25,290 nucleotides of DNA from Akkermansiaceae bacterium UBA2367 (GTDB lineage: Bacteria > Verrucomicrobiota > Verrucomicrobiia > Verrucomicrobiales > DEV007): contig DDTJ01000094.1 in assembly GCA_002344525.1 (NCBI GenBank), positions 1 through 25,290 on the forward strand, read 5' to 3'. This document shows positions 8,348 through 17,508 of this stretch, piece after piece (positions within the stretch are counted from its first letter, which is position 1; each line of letters opens with the position of its first letter). A program made the translations under genes and the position numbers. The notes under the pieces were generated by a model. The model was not told the origin of the DNA. It ran no database searches and worked only from the letters and a program-made list of their open reading frames with translations.

Positions 8348-9496
8348 TCAAGCCGCGTAGCGTTGCTCGCCTCCGACGTAGGTCGCGACCACTTCAAGCC
8401 CCGGAGTCAAGAGGGTCAGGTCGGCGAGCAGACCGGGTTGGACGCGGCCCCGGTCGGTGAGGCGCAGGGATTTCGCTTGGTTCGCGGCGCAGGTTTTGGA
8501 AAGTTCGTTGAGGGGCAGCCCGGTGAGTTCGGCGACCTTGCGGAGGGATTCGTCGAAGGTGACGATGGAGCCGGCGAGGTTGCCCGCGGGGATGCGGGCG
8601 ACGCCGTCTTTCACGATGATCTCGCCATCGTGCAGGGGGTAGCGCCCGTCGCCGAGATGGGCGGCGGCGATGGAGTCGGTGATGAGCATGAGCCGGTCGC
8701 AACTGCGATGCTTGAAGACGAGGCGGATCATGTCGGGGCAGAGGTGGATGCCGTCGCAGATGACCTCGATCATGACGGCGTCGTCGAGCAGCCCGGCCCC
8801 GACGAGGCCGACGTTGCGGTGGTGCAGGGCCGACATCTGATTGCAGTAGTGGGTGAGGTGGGTCAGGCCCGCCTCGCGAGCCGCTTGGAAATCGGCGTAG
8901 CTCGCGGCGCTGTGGGCGGCGGAGGTGGTAATGCCGAGCTTCTTCATTTCGGCGATGAAGGGCAGGGCGCCGTCGAGCTCGACGGCGAGGGAGACGAGAC
9001 CGACGGGGCAGATCTCGTGGAGGCGGCGGATCTCTTCGGCGTCGGGACGGCGCATGAAGCGGGTGTCCTGCGCCCCGGCTTGGGTGGGGTTCAGGTAGGG
9101 GCCTTCGACGTGGAGGAAGGGGGCGCGGGCGAAGCGCTGGCGCTCCCGGTAGGCGGCGGCGGCCTTCGCCATGGCGATCTTGTGCTCGGGCGAGGCGGTC
9201 CAGGTGGTGGGGAGGAAGGTGGTGACGCCCTCGGCCAGCTTCGCTTCGGCGTGGGCCTCGACCGCTTCGAGGGTGGCGTAGGAGAGATCGTAGCCTTTCG
9301 CCCCGTGGGTGTGGATGTCGATGAAGCCGGCGGTGAGGTAGATTTCGCCCCCACCGTCAAAGACGACTTCGCCGCCGGGAGGGCGGTGGCCCTCGTGGAC
9401 GGCGGCGATGAGTCCGTCGTCGCCGAGCTCGACGGAGACGGGGCGGATGTAGTCGTTGGGGGAAACGAGGAGGACGTCGGCGAGGAGGCGGGGCAT
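8348..9496 (-). CDS. nagA: N-acetylglucosamine-6-phosphate deacetylase
   Basis: 382 residues from the ATG at 9496. It hydrolyses GlcNAc-6-phosphate to glucosamine-6-phosphate and acetate, feeding amino sugars from peptidoglycan recycling or chitin into UDP-GlcNAc synthesis or glycolysis. The amidohydrolase-fold hallmarks are present: H62 and H64 in FIDIHTHGAKGYD, E131 in HVEGPYLNP, H195 in AAHS, H216 in THYCNQMSALHHRNVG, and catalytic D274 in LITDSIAA. An ATG six codons upstream (9514) sits in the loop of a strong hairpin (9504-9526), so the 9496 start is preferred. No nagB or PTS gene is beside it; the neighbours are aroB and a TPR protein, so the cluster is a housekeeping mix rather than a nag operon. 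Confidence 0.94.
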   Translation of the reverse strand: MPRLLADVLLVSPNDYIRPVSVELGDDGLIAAVHEGHRPPGGEVVFDGGGEIYLTAGFIDIHTHGAKGYDLSYATLEAVEAHAEAKLAEGVTTFLPTTWTASPEHKIAMAKAAAAYRERQRFARAPFLHVEGPYLNPTQAGAQDTRFMRRPDAEEIRRLHEICPVGLVSLAVELDGALPFIAEMKKLGITTSAAHSAASYADFQAAREAGLTHLTHYCNQMSALHHRNVGLVGAGLLDDAVMIEVICDGIHLCPDMIRLVFKHRSCDRLMLITDSIAAAHLGDGRYPLHDGEIIVKDGVARIPAGNLAGSIVTFDESLRKVAELTGLPLNELSKTCAANQAKSLRLTDRGRVQPGLLADLTLLTPGLEVVATYVGGEQRYAA

Positions 9497-9503
9497 GGGG
9501 AAA

Positions 9504-9526
9504 CCAAGCGGCATCCTGCCGCTTGG
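9504..9526 (-). terminator. Hairpin between the TPR gene and nagA (probable intrinsic terminator)
   Basis: CCAAGCGGCA and TGCCGCTTGG form a perfect 10-bp stem with a 3-base loop. On the minus strand it is followed by TTTCCCC and lies 21 bases past the stop of the TPR gene. It ends seven bases before the preferred nagA ATG, so it could also hinder nagA translation on a read-through transcript. The T-tract is short. Confidence 0.5.
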
Positions 9527-9547
9527 TCAAGGGTCATGCGTCACGGG

Positions 9548-10354
9548 TCACTGACCGTCCGCAGGCTTCGGAGCTTCCGGGGCCGGGGCGGGTGCCTCGG
9601 GCTTAGGGGCTTCAGGAGCAGGAGCTTCGGATTTCGGAGCTTCGGGCTTCGGATTTTCCGGCGCTGGCGCCGGAGCTTCCACCTCGGGCGGATTGCCGAC
9701 TTTGAGGAGGGAGATTTTCTCCTCGATGTAGTCGGTGAAGGCGGAGTCGGGATGGAGGGTGAAGACTTCCTGATAATGCTGGTCGGCGGCGTCGGTGTCG
9801 CCAGCTTCGAGGGCGAGGTCGCCGAGGCGGATGCGGGCGAGGGGGGCCAGTTCGCCGTCTTTTTGTGCGCTGATCGTTTTCTCGTAGTGCGATTTCGCCG
9901 CTTCCTTGTCCCCGGCGGTGTGGAAGAGGTTGGCGAGGGCGAAGAGGCCCTGGGCGCGTCGGGGGTGGGTGCCGAATTCGCCGAGGAAGCGCTCCAAGGT
10001 GGCGCGGGCGTCCTCGGGCTTGCCTTGATCGATCTGGAGGTCGGCCTTGGAGAGGAGGGCGTTGCCAGCGGCGACGGAGCCGGGATGTTCGACGGTCACC
10101 GCGTCGAAGGCGGCGATCTCGCCCTTGGCGAGGGCCGAGCTGTAGGCGGCGGCGGCGGCGAGGTGCTTCTGCTTCTTCACCTGCCCCCAGATGAGGATCG
10201 CGCAGAGGGCGACGCCGCCGGCGGCGACGCCGATGAGGATCTTGTTGCGGTTCCGGTCGATGGCTTCGACGACCCCGGCGGCTTCGCTCGCGGCGAGGGC
10301 GTCGAGGTTCTTCGGTGCTCCGGGTTCGGCGGGGTTCTGGGGGGCGTCGGCCAT
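9548..10354 (-). CDS. Membrane-anchored TPR protein (YfgM-like)
   Basis: 268 residues. A short cytoplasmic N-terminus precedes one membrane segment (about 39-57, ILIGVAAGGVALCAILIWG). The exported part (about 65-210) consists of paired helices typical of tetratricopeptide repeats, as in DGELAPLARIRLGDLALEAG and GDTDAADQHYQEVFTLHP. This layout resembles the YfgM/TPR_21 family, which works with the SecYEG-associated chaperone network at the inner membrane. That functional link is inference from architecture. Residues 215-268 are a low-complexity Pro/Ala/Glu/Lys tail. The gene lies 109 bases downstream of the cysK stop, behind a probable terminator, and is followed by a hairpin before nagA, so it probably has its own transcript. 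Confidence 0.82.
   Translation of the reverse strand: MADAPQNPAEPGAPKNLDALAASEAAGVVEAIDRNRNKILIGVAAGGVALCAILIWGQVKKQKHLAAAAAYSSALAKGEIAAFDAVTVEHPGSVAAGNALLSKADLQIDQGKPEDARATLERFLGEFGTHPRRAQGLFALANLFHTAGDKEAAKSHYEKTISAQKDGELAPLARIRLGDLALEAGDTDAADQHYQEVFTLHPDSAFTDYIEEKISLLKVGNPPEVEAPAPAPENPKPEAPKSEAPAPEAPKPEAPAPAPEAPKPADGQ
9551..9700 (-). repeat. Low-complexity Pro/Ala/Glu/Lys coding repeat
   Basis: The 3' end of the TPR gene encodes repeated EAPKPEAPAP-like units over about 50 residues. Such tails are usually disordered spacers and may reach through the periplasm or cell wall. The repetitive DNA would be prone to copy-number change. Confidence 0.7.
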
Positions 10355-10375
10355 GGTCTGCGAGGGGTGGGAAGC

Positions 10376-10406
10376 AAAAGGGCGCTCCCGCGCGAGGGCG
10401 GGAGCG
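10376..10406 (-). terminator. Probable intrinsic terminator of cysK
   Basis: CGCTCCCGC (10383-10391) and GCGGGAGCG (10398-10406) form a 9-bp GC-rich stem with a 6-base loop. Read on the minus strand, the stem is followed by CCC then TTTT, 58 bases past the cysK stop and before the TPR gene. Confidence 0.65.
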
Positions 10407-10463
10407 GCCCGAATTGTAAGCGATAATCCCGGTTTGTCAGCCGTCGGTTTGCGTCGGCGGGAC

Positions 10464-11453
<990 letters not shown>

Positions 11454-11550
11454 GGGTGGTATGGGGGTGAGAGGTGGATGGAGCGGTGTCGGGCGTCCGC
11501 CTCGCGGGGTGCGCGTCGCGAAGGGAGGATTGAACGAAACTGGCCCGCCT

Positions 11551-11578
11551 GCAAATCCGATTTTGCGCCGGATTTTGC
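11551..11578. terminator. Inverted repeat between corA and cysK
   Basis: AAATCCG (11553-11559) and CGGATTT (11569-11575) are reverse complements with a 9-base loop, and the outer GC bases extend the pairing with one bulge. It lies 24-51 bases past the corA stop and upstream of cysK. No clean T-tract follows, so the terminator call is weak. Confidence 0.35.
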
Positions 11579-11602
11579 CCGGAGGGGGAATCTCCGGCCG
11601 TC

Positions 11603-12559
11603 TCAGAGCCAGCCTTTGCGCTTGAAAAACCAATAGGGCAGCAGCGCCGAGATGATCATCAGGGCGATGGCGAAGGGGTAGCCGAGGGGCCAGTTCAGTT
11701 CGGGCATGGACTTGAAATTCATCCCGTAGACCGAGGCGACGAGGGTGGGGGGCAGGAAGACGACGGCGGCGACGGAGAAGATCTTGATGATGCCGTTCTG
11801 CTCGATCTCGATCATGCCGAGGGTGGCGTCGAGGAGGAGGGTGATCTTGCCGGAGAGGAAGCCGGCGTGGTCGGCGATGGAGTGGAGGTCGCGCGTGATG
11901 GTCTTGATCCGGCTGCGCTGCTCCTCGGTGCCCTCGCGCCGCACGAGGTGCTGGGCGTAGAAGCCGACGGCGCGGTCGAGGGTCATGAGGCTGTCGCGGA
12001 TGTCGGAGATGAGGTCGCCGGTGCGGCCGATGGTGCCGAGGAAGTCGCGGTGCTCGTGGGGGCGTGCCCGTGCCCCGGAGGTCTGGAAGATGCCTTTCGA
12101 GACGGGGGCGACGTTGCGCCCGGCACGCTCGATGATGTCGGCGAGGCGGTCGACGAGGATTTCGAGCAGCCCGAGGAAGACGGTCTCGCCGGTGTCGCCC
12201 GCGATGGGCGCGCGCTTCGCCCGCGAGGCGAAGATGCCGAAGGATTTCGGGTCGTGGTAGCGGATCGTGACGAGCCGCCCGGCGGCGAGGACGAAGGTGA
12301 CCGGACCCATCGCGGCGTCCTCCTCCTCGGTCGTGGCGGGGAGCTGCACGGTCATGAAGATGCCGCCGTCCTCCTCGTAGAGACGGCTGGAGATCTCGAT
12401 CTCCTCCATGTCCTCGCGGGTGGGCAGCTCGATGCCGAGGAGCTTCTCCAGCGCTTTCTCCTCCTCGCGGTCGGGGGAGAGCAGGTCGATCCAGGCGGCG
12501 GTGCCGAGGTCCTCGGTCTCGACGAGGCGTCCGTGGCGGAGGAGGTAGGTTTTGCTCAT
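11603..12559 (-). CDS. corA: CorA-family magnesium/divalent cation transporter
   Basis: 318 residues. CorA forms a homopentameric Mg2+ (or Co2+/Ni2+) channel in the inner membrane. The large cytoplasmic N-terminal domain is followed by two membrane helices (about 259-279 and 292-311). The signature GMN (279-281, in VYGMNF) closes the first helix, and the protein ends with the basic tail FKRKGWL, as expected. Length is normal. The start ATG (12559) lies 29 bases after the uppP stop, so uppP and corA probably share a transcript. Metal specificity cannot be told from sequence. Confidence 0.94.
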   Translation of the reverse strand: MSKTYLLRHGRLVETEDLGTAAWIDLLSPDREEEKALEKLLGIELPTREDMEEIEISSRLYEEDGGIFMTVQLPATTEEEDAAMGPVTFVLAAGRLVTIRYHDPKSFGIFASRAKRAPIAGDTGETVFLGLLEILVDRLADIIERAGRNVAPVSKGIFQTSGARARPHEHRDFLGTIGRTGDLISDIRDSLMTLDRAVGFYAQHLVRREGTEEQRSRIKTITRDLHSIADHAGFLSGKITLLLDATLGMIEIEQNGIIKIFSVAAVVFLPPTLVASVYGMNFKSMPELNWPLGYPFAIALMIISALLPYWFFKRKGWL

Positions 12560-12588
12560 GCCGGGAGGGGAGGAAGGAAGGGGGCTTT

Positions 12589-13413
12589 TTATTCGGCGGG
12601 CGCTCCGGATTCCTCCATGGCGACCCAGACGAGCAGGGCCGCGCCGAGGACGAGCCGATACCAGGCGAAGCCGTTAAAAGTGTGGCTCTGCACGAAGCGG
12701 ATGAGCCAGCGCACCACGAGGAAGGCGGAGGCCGCCGAGACGAGGGTGCCGAGGGCGACCATGCCCCAGTCCTCGCCCGCCGCGCCGCCCTCCCGGATCG
12801 TGGAGAACGTTTCGAGCACGCCCGCCGCCAGCAGAGTGGGCACGCCGACGAGGAAGGAGAACTCCGTCGCCGAGGGCCGCGCCGCGCCGAGGGCCATGGC
12901 GATGAGGATGCTCGCGCCCGAGCGCGAGGTGCCGGGGAAGACCGCCGCGAGGATCTGGGCGAGACCGACGGCGATGGCGACGTTCCAGTCGATGCGCTCC
13001 TCGCCGGCGTGGTTCTTGCGCCAGGCCTCGACGCCGAAGATGACGAAAGCGCCGACGAAGGTCGCCCAAGCCACCGGGGCGACGCTCTCGGGCAGGCCGA
13101 TGTCGAGCACCTTCAGGACGATTCCACCGATGGCGGTGATGCCGAAAGCGGTGGCCAGCTTGGCGAGGTAGTCGCGTGTCTGCGGGTCGCGGAGCGTGGT
13201 GGCGAGGCTCTTGACCCGCCCCGCGAAGACGGCGATCACGGCGATGACCGCACCGCTCTGGATGACGATGGAGAAGAGGTCCGACTGGCGGGGGAGCCAG
13301 CCGAGATTCTGCGGGATGAGGAGGTGCCCCGTCGAGGAGATGGGCAGGAATTCGGTGGCGCCTTCGATCAGTCCGAGGATGACGACGGCGATCCAAGTGG
13401 GGAAGGTTTCCAT
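12589..13413 (-). CDS. uppP: Undecaprenyl-diphosphatase (BacA/UppP family)
   Basis: 274 residues, almost entirely hydrophobic helices. It dephosphorylates undecaprenyl diphosphate to recycle the lipid carrier for peptidoglycan and O-antigen synthesis, and its overproduction gives bacitracin resistance in other bacteria. Both family signatures are present: EGATEFLPISSTGHL (17-31) and PGTSRSGAS (160-168), the latter with catalytic R164. Length is normal. It is probably the first gene of a uppP-corA unit. Upstream (13414-13622) is a repeat cluster and AT-richer sequence near 13455-13490 that may carry the promoter, although I see no convincing -35/-10 pair. Confidence 0.96.
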   Translation of the reverse strand: METFPTWIAVVILGLIEGATEFLPISSTGHLLIPQNLGWLPRQSDLFSIVIQSGAVIAVIAVFAGRVKSLATTLRDPQTRDYLAKLATAFGITAIGGIVLKVLDIGLPESVAPVAWATFVGAFVIFGVEAWRKNHAGEERIDWNVAIAVGLAQILAAVFPGTSRSGASILIAMALGAARPSATEFSFLVGVPTLLAAGVLETFSTIREGGAAGEDWGMVALGTLVSAASAFLVVRWLIRFVQSHTFNGFAWYRLVLGAALLVWVAMEESGAPAE

Positions 13414-13517
13414 GCGGGAGGGTCGGCCTTTCCTTCGTTTCGGAGCGGCGAAAAATCAATCGTTTTGAAGGGGCGGAAATTTTGCACGGCGCGTTTCCCG
13501 GCGATGCCCGTCGTCCG

Positions 13518-13625
13518 GGTCGAAGTTCCCGCGAACTTCGCTACAGGGGGCTGGATCGCGGAGCGGTAGAGAAGCTCGTGAGAGCTTCTCCATGGGCGGG
13601 GTCGAAGTTCTCACGAACTTCGTTA
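13518..13625. repeat. BIME-like cluster of three tetraloop hairpins
   Basis: Three perfect hairpins lie in a row: CGAAGTTC-ccgc-GAACTTCG (13521-13540), GAGAAGCTC-gtga-GAGCTTCTC (13569-13590) and CGAAGTTC-tcac-GAACTTCG (13603-13622). Units 1 and 3 read GGGTCGAAGTTC...CGYTAC, and unit 2 starts with GGTAG, so it has the opposite orientation. This alternation is typical of REP/BIME clusters. The last hairpin abuts the stop codon of the hydrolase gene and may stabilise or end its mRNA. Confidence 0.8.
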
Positions 13626-15917
13626 CGGGGTCGGCTCCGGCCAGCCGAGGTGGCGGTGGAGGAAGGCGTAGCTGCCGACGCCGTGGATGGCGTGCGGTCC
13701 GGCGAACCACTCGATCTCGCAGCGGTCGGCGAGGCCGAGCTTCGCGGCGTAGAGGTGGCGCACTTTCGCGAATTCAAAGGCGACCTGCTCGTCCGGTCCG
13801 ACGCCGTCGAAATGCCCGCGCTCGACCATGAAGGGCCTCGGGCAGATCAGGGCGGCCATCTCGGCGTAGTTGAAGGTGCCGCCGAGATTCCATTCGAAGA
13901 TCTCGTATTCGCCCTTGTTGGCGTAACTGTAGCGCAGCGATTCGGCGTCGGTGGCCGCGTTCTTCCAGACCCATTCGTTGAAGTCGGCGGAGCAGATCGA
14001 GAGGGCGTAGCGCTCCACCAGCGGCGGGATGCGCATGGCCGACTTGCCGCCGTAGCTCAGCCCGTAGAAAGCGATTTTCTCGGAATCGACCCAAGGCTGG
14101 GCCGCGAGCCAGTCGGTGATCTGGCGGTGCTGCGGCACGATGAGGGAGAAGAGCGTCCGTCCGATGCTCTGCGCCTTGAATTGCTGCATGCGGAAGAGGT
14201 CGAAATACTTGTAGCCGTTCTGCGGGGCGAAGGTGATGAAGCCGCGCTCCGCCAGCCGCGTTGCGAAGGCTTGGTAGGCCTTGTGGCCCTCCTCGCCGAT
14301 CACGTCCTGCGGCGAACCCTCCAGCCCGTGCTGGCAGACGACGACGGGCCGCCGCTCGCCGGAGGAGAGGTCGAGGTCTTTTGGCAAGGTCAGGATGCCG
14401 TAGGCGAAGACGGTCTCGCCGCCGCTCTCCATCACGTCGAGGACGACCTCGTAGGAGAGGGTTTTTTCGCCGACTTGATAGGGTCGGGTCCGCGCGTTGG
14501 CGGGGAGCAGGGGAAGCTCGAAGTCGCCGATGACTTCGGTGCGGAACTTCTCGCGGTAGGGTTCGATGGTTTGCTGGAACGTTTCGAGCGAGTCGGTCTT
14601 GAGATCGGCGAAGTAGCGCTTCCGGTCCCCAGCGGCGGCGATGAGGGCCTGCTGGTTGTGGCGGTCGAGTTCGTCGGTGCGGTCGGGGATTGCAGGCAGG
14701 ATGCCGTCTTGGGTGGAAGCTTGTTCTGCGACGGAGAGACCAAATTCGTCAAGAAGGCGGGAAACGGCCTCGCCGGACAGTGCCTTGTCGCTTTCCGACA
14801 GTTCGGTTTTTACGAAGGCGGCGAGTTTGCGAAGACGCTGTGCTTCACCCTCGATCTCCGCTGCGTTGGGCTTGGGAAGAAGTCCGGGCTTTCCGGGGAG
14901 TTCGGTGCGTTTCTCGAAATCCAGTTCCAGATCCGCCCCGGCACGGTAGGTGTAGGCTGGTTCGGTGCCGTGCTCGATGAAGAGCGGGCGCGGGGCGATG
15001 AGGCTGGCGATCTCGGCGTCGCCGAATTCCCGGAGCAGGCCGAAGACGTTGCGGTCGGCGGGTTCCTTCCACAGTTCCTCGCGTGGGCCGAAGGCCCCGC
15101 TCACAAGGGCGGCGTCGATGCGTTCGTCGAGTGCGGCGGCGAAGAGGGCGAGGCGTCCACCTTCCCCGTGGCCGACGACGCCGAGGGGGAGCTTTTTCCC
15201 GTCGGTATCGGAAAGGAGGCAGTCGATTCCAGATTGGATTTTCAGGACTTCGTAGCCCGTGATCGTTCGTCCCAGAACGAAGGCGGAGCGCTGCACCCAT
15301 TCCCGTCGGCTGAGGCGGTATTGGTTCTCCCCTCGGTCGACGAGACGGACGACGAGCACTCGGCAGCCGCTCTTGGCAAGGGTAGCGGCAGCTACCGGCT
15401 CCTCCTCGATGGAATCGGCGTCGAAGACGAGGACGATCTGCGCCTTGGCCTGTCCCGCAGGTTGGAAGATCATCCCGTCTCCGTAGACTTGACCGAAGGC
15501 TTGCCATTTAACATGTCGGATCGCGTATCCCTCCCTCGAACCGTCACCCAAGATAGGTTCGAATATCTGGAACCAATTTCCCCCTTCCGGCGCGGGGCGC
15601 ACCTCCCGGTCGATCCCGAGCATCCGCGCGAGTCGTTCGCGGTTCGGCTGCACGGATTTCGCATAGGCCTCGGGAGAGGAAAGGTCGCGGTTCCAGAATT
15701 TCCCCCGCTCCGCCACCGCCCGTTCGATCTCCCGGTCGAGGAAGCGGTCGTTGGCCTCGTGGAGGAGCCGGGAAAGGTCGCCGCTTTCCTCCAGCAAGGC
15801 AGTGCTTGGCAAGGGTCCGGTCACGTCGGCCGGTTTCAGGATCGGCCAAGGCGGCGTTTCCTGTGCGCTGAGCAGGGACGACAGAGGCAGGAGACAGCAG
15901 AGGATGGCGTGGCGCAT
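13623..15917 (-). CDS. Secreted tandem alpha/beta hydrolase (acetyl-xylan-esterase / dienelactone-hydrolase-like)
   Basis: 764 residues. A signal peptide ends near residue 18 (LLSAQ). Two hydrolase-like halves follow. The first (about 125-330) has G249-H-G-E-G where the nucleophile elbow GxSxG should be, so the serine is replaced by glycine and this half is probably not catalytic. The second (about 480-760) has an oxyanion-type CQHGLEGSP (528-536), the nucleophile S621 in GLSYGG, a probable acid D704 (GHFDGVGPD) and H742 or H745 (GPHAIHG). The family in this phylum is usually linked to deacetylation or ester cleavage of polysaccharides; the actual substrate is unknown. Located upstream of uppP and downstream of the DUF1501 gene, with a hairpin in its 5' region. 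Start is the ATG at 15917, directly before the signal peptide. Confidence 0.85.
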   Translation of the reverse strand: MRHAILCCLLPLSSLLSAQETPPWPILKPADVTGPLPSTALLEESGDLSRLLHEANDRFLDREIERAVAERGKFWNRDLSSPEAYAKSVQPNRERLARMLGIDREVRPAPEGGNWFQIFEPILGDGSREGYAIRHVKWQAFGQVYGDGMIFQPAGQAKAQIVLVFDADSIEEEPVAAATLAKSGCRVLVVRLVDRGENQYRLSRREWVQRSAFVLGRTITGYEVLKIQSGIDCLLSDTDGKKLPLGVVGHGEGGRLALFAAALDERIDAALVSGAFGPREELWKEPADRNVFGLLREFGDAEIASLIAPRPLFIEHGTEPAYTYRAGADLELDFEKRTELPGKPGLLPKPNAAEIEGEAQRLRKLAAFVKTELSESDKALSGEAVSRLLDEFGLSVAEQASTQDGILPAIPDRTDELDRHNQQALIAAAGDRKRYFADLKTDSLETFQQTIEPYREKFRTEVIGDFELPLLPANARTRPYQVGEKTLSYEVVLDVMESGGETVFAYGILTLPKDLDLSSGERRPVVVCQHGLEGSPQDVIGEEGHKAYQAFATRLAERGFITFAPQNGYKYFDLFRMQQFKAQSIGRTLFSLIVPQHRQITDWLAAQPWVDSEKIAFYGLSYGGKSAMRIPPLVERYALSICSADFNEWVWKNAATDAESLRYSYANKGEYEIFEWNLGGTFNYAEMAALICPRPFMVERGHFDGVGPDEQVAFEFAKVRHLYAAKLGLADRCEIEWFAGPHAIHGVGSYAFLHRHLGWPEPTP

Positions 15918-15930
15918 GGCGTCTCCATTA

Positions 15931-15994
15931 CCACAGAAAGGCCGCCCGCCGCCACTGTTTTCTGAGCATCGGACGTGGGGGCGGCGGTCTGTGG
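15931..15994. terminator. Long imperfect hairpin between the DUF1501 gene and the hydrolase gene
   Basis: CCACAGA (15931-15937) and TCTGTGG (15988-15994) are perfect outer arms. Inside, GC-rich arms (about 15941-15954 and 15974-15987) pair with bulges around an AT-richer loop. The structure fills most of the 103-base gap and ends 13 bases before the hydrolase start. It may terminate the DUF1501 transcript or form a 5' leader structure. Confidence 0.45.
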
Positions 15995-16020
15995 CCGATC
16001 CACGGTTCGCCGTTCAGCTT

Positions 16021-17508
16021 TCACGAAAGAATACCCCTGATGACCTGACCATACACATCCGTCAGCCGGAAATCCCGCCCCCCGTGGAACCAGGTCAGGG
16101 CCTCGTGGTCGATGCCCATCAGGTGCAGCAGGGTGGCGTGGAAGTCGTGGATGTCGGCCTTGCCCTCCGTCGCGTAGTAGCCGAAGTCGTCGGTGGCCCC
16201 GTGGTGGTGGCCGGCCTTCACCCCCGCACCGGCAAACCAAACGGTGAAGCCGTGAGGGTTGTGGTCGCGGCCGTTCTGATGCCGTCCGGTGATGCCGTCG
16301 AAGAACTCGAAGGTCGGGGTGCGGCCGAATTCGCTGCCGCAGATCACGAGGGTGTCGTCGAGCAGACCGCGCACCTTCAGATCGTGGAGCAGCCCGGCGA
16401 TGGGCTTGTCCACGGCGTGCGCGTTGCCGCGGTGGCCTTTCTCCAGTTCGGAATGCTGGTCCCAGAGGTTGCCGTAGCGGGTGCTGGCGTGGTTGATGGT
16501 GATGTAGCGGACGCCGGACTCGGCGAAGCGGCGGGCGAGGAGGAGGGCACGGCCGAATTCGTCGGTGGGGTCCTCGCCGATGCCGTAGAGCTGCTTCGTG
16601 GCGGGCGATTCGCTTTCCAGATCGAGCAGTTCCGGGGCCTCGGTCTGCATGCGGAAGGCGAGCTCCATCTCGTCGAGTTCGGGATCGCCGCTGTCGGCGG
16701 ATTCGAATTCGCGGAGGAATTGGAGATGGCGGTCCTGTCCGGAGAAGGCGGGTTCGAGGTTCTCCCAGGTGAGGCGGGGCGATTTTTGGTCGGGGCGTCC
16801 GATCGCGGCTCCGCCGAATTTGCCGGGGAGGAAGCCGGTGGGCCGGTTCGGGTCGGTCGGGGTGATGTCGATGTAGGCGGGCAGGTTCTCGTTCATCGCT
16901 CCGAGGCCGTAGACGAGCCAGCTCCCGAGGGTGGGGCGGATCTCGATGGGCACTCCCGTGTGGAGGACGCGCTTGGCGGTGACGTGGTCGTTGCTGGAGT
17001 GGTGCAGCGAATGGAGGAAGCAGAGATCGTCGATGAAGCGCGAGTTCACCTCGGGGAAGAGGTCGCTCGCGTAGGTGCCGCTCTCGCCCCAATGCCGCCA
17101 AGCGAAGGGCGAGGGGATCACCGTGCCCTGCTTCGCGAAGGTGAATTGCGGCGGGCGGATCGAGTCGGGCAGGGGCTGGCCCGCGTATTTCGCGAGGGCC
17201 GGTTTGTAGTCGTAGGAGTCGAGCTGGGAGAGGCCGCCTTCGAGGAAGATATAGAGGATGCGCCGCGCCGCAGGTCGGTGGTGGAGTTTGGTGAGTCCGG
17301 TGGCGTTTGCCGCGAACAGGCCGTTCCGCGCCATCAGATCGGCGGCGGCGATGCCCCCGAGCCCGAGGAAGCTCTTCCGCAGCCAGTCGCGGCGGGAGAG
17401 GGGGCGGGAGATGCCGGGGCAGAGGATGGAAGGGCGGGGTTTCACGGGGTTTAGCCCTTGGTCGTGGTTTGCGTGATCATTCTTTCCATAATTCGTCGTC
17501 ATCAGCAA
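16021..17508 (-). CDS. DUF1501 family Tat-exported protein
   Basis: 495 residues from the ATG at 17508. The Tat motif SRRDWLRKS (38-46) and a hydrophobic run precede a full DUF1501 domain (PF07394), with RILYIFLEGGLSQLDSYDYKP, HSLHHSSNDHV, GSEFGRTPTFE and DHNPHGFTVWFAGAGVKAG. The fold is related to alkaline phosphatases and sulfatases, but activity is not established. In Planctomycetes and Verrucomicrobia it is usually encoded beside a DUF1549/DUF1553 (PSD1) gene; here that gene lies upstream at 18067 with a DUF4826 gene in between. The start is uncertain: ATG 17508 overlaps the DUF4826 gene by 32 bases, whereas a GTG at 17445 would avoid the overlap and still keep the Tat signal. Confidence 0.88.
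   Translation of the reverse strand: MLMTTNYGKNDHANHDQGLNPVKPRPSILCPGISRPLSRRDWLRKSFLGLGGIAAADLMARNGLFAANATGLTKLHHRPAARRILYIFLEGGLSQLDSYDYKPALAKYAGQPLPDSIRPPQFTFAKQGTVIPSPFAWRHWGESGTYASDLFPEVNSRFIDDLCFLHSLHHSSNDHVTAKRVLHTGVPIEIRPTLGSWLVYGLGAMNENLPAYIDITPTDPNRPTGFLPGKFGGAAIGRPDQKSPRLTWENLEPAFSGQDRHLQFLREFESADSGDPELDEMELAFRMQTEAPELLDLESESPATKQLYGIGEDPTDEFGRALLLARRFAESGVRYITINHASTRYGNLWDQHSELEKGHRGNAHAVDKPIAGLLHDLKVRGLLDDTLVICGSEFGRTPTFEFFDGITGRHQNGRDHNPHGFTVWFAGAGVKAGHHHGATDDFGYYATEGKADIHDFHATLLHLMGIDHEALTWFHGGRDFRLTDVYGQVIRGILS

Noticed and set aside
8271..8351. 27-codon N-terminal extension of aroB from a TTG overlapping the nagA stop
   Set aside because: The conserved AroB N-terminus starts at the ATG at 8270, and the extension is not family-like. 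Translational coupling with nagA remains possible but unsupported.
11454..11633. 60-codon N-terminal extension of cysK
   Set aside because: Pro/Arg-rich, overlaps the corA 3' end, and CysK homologues begin just before KIYNNIVETVGNTP.
13482..15965. 827-codon open frame on the plus strand
   Set aside because: Antisense shadow of the hydrolase gene; begins within the repeat cluster and has no family resemblance.
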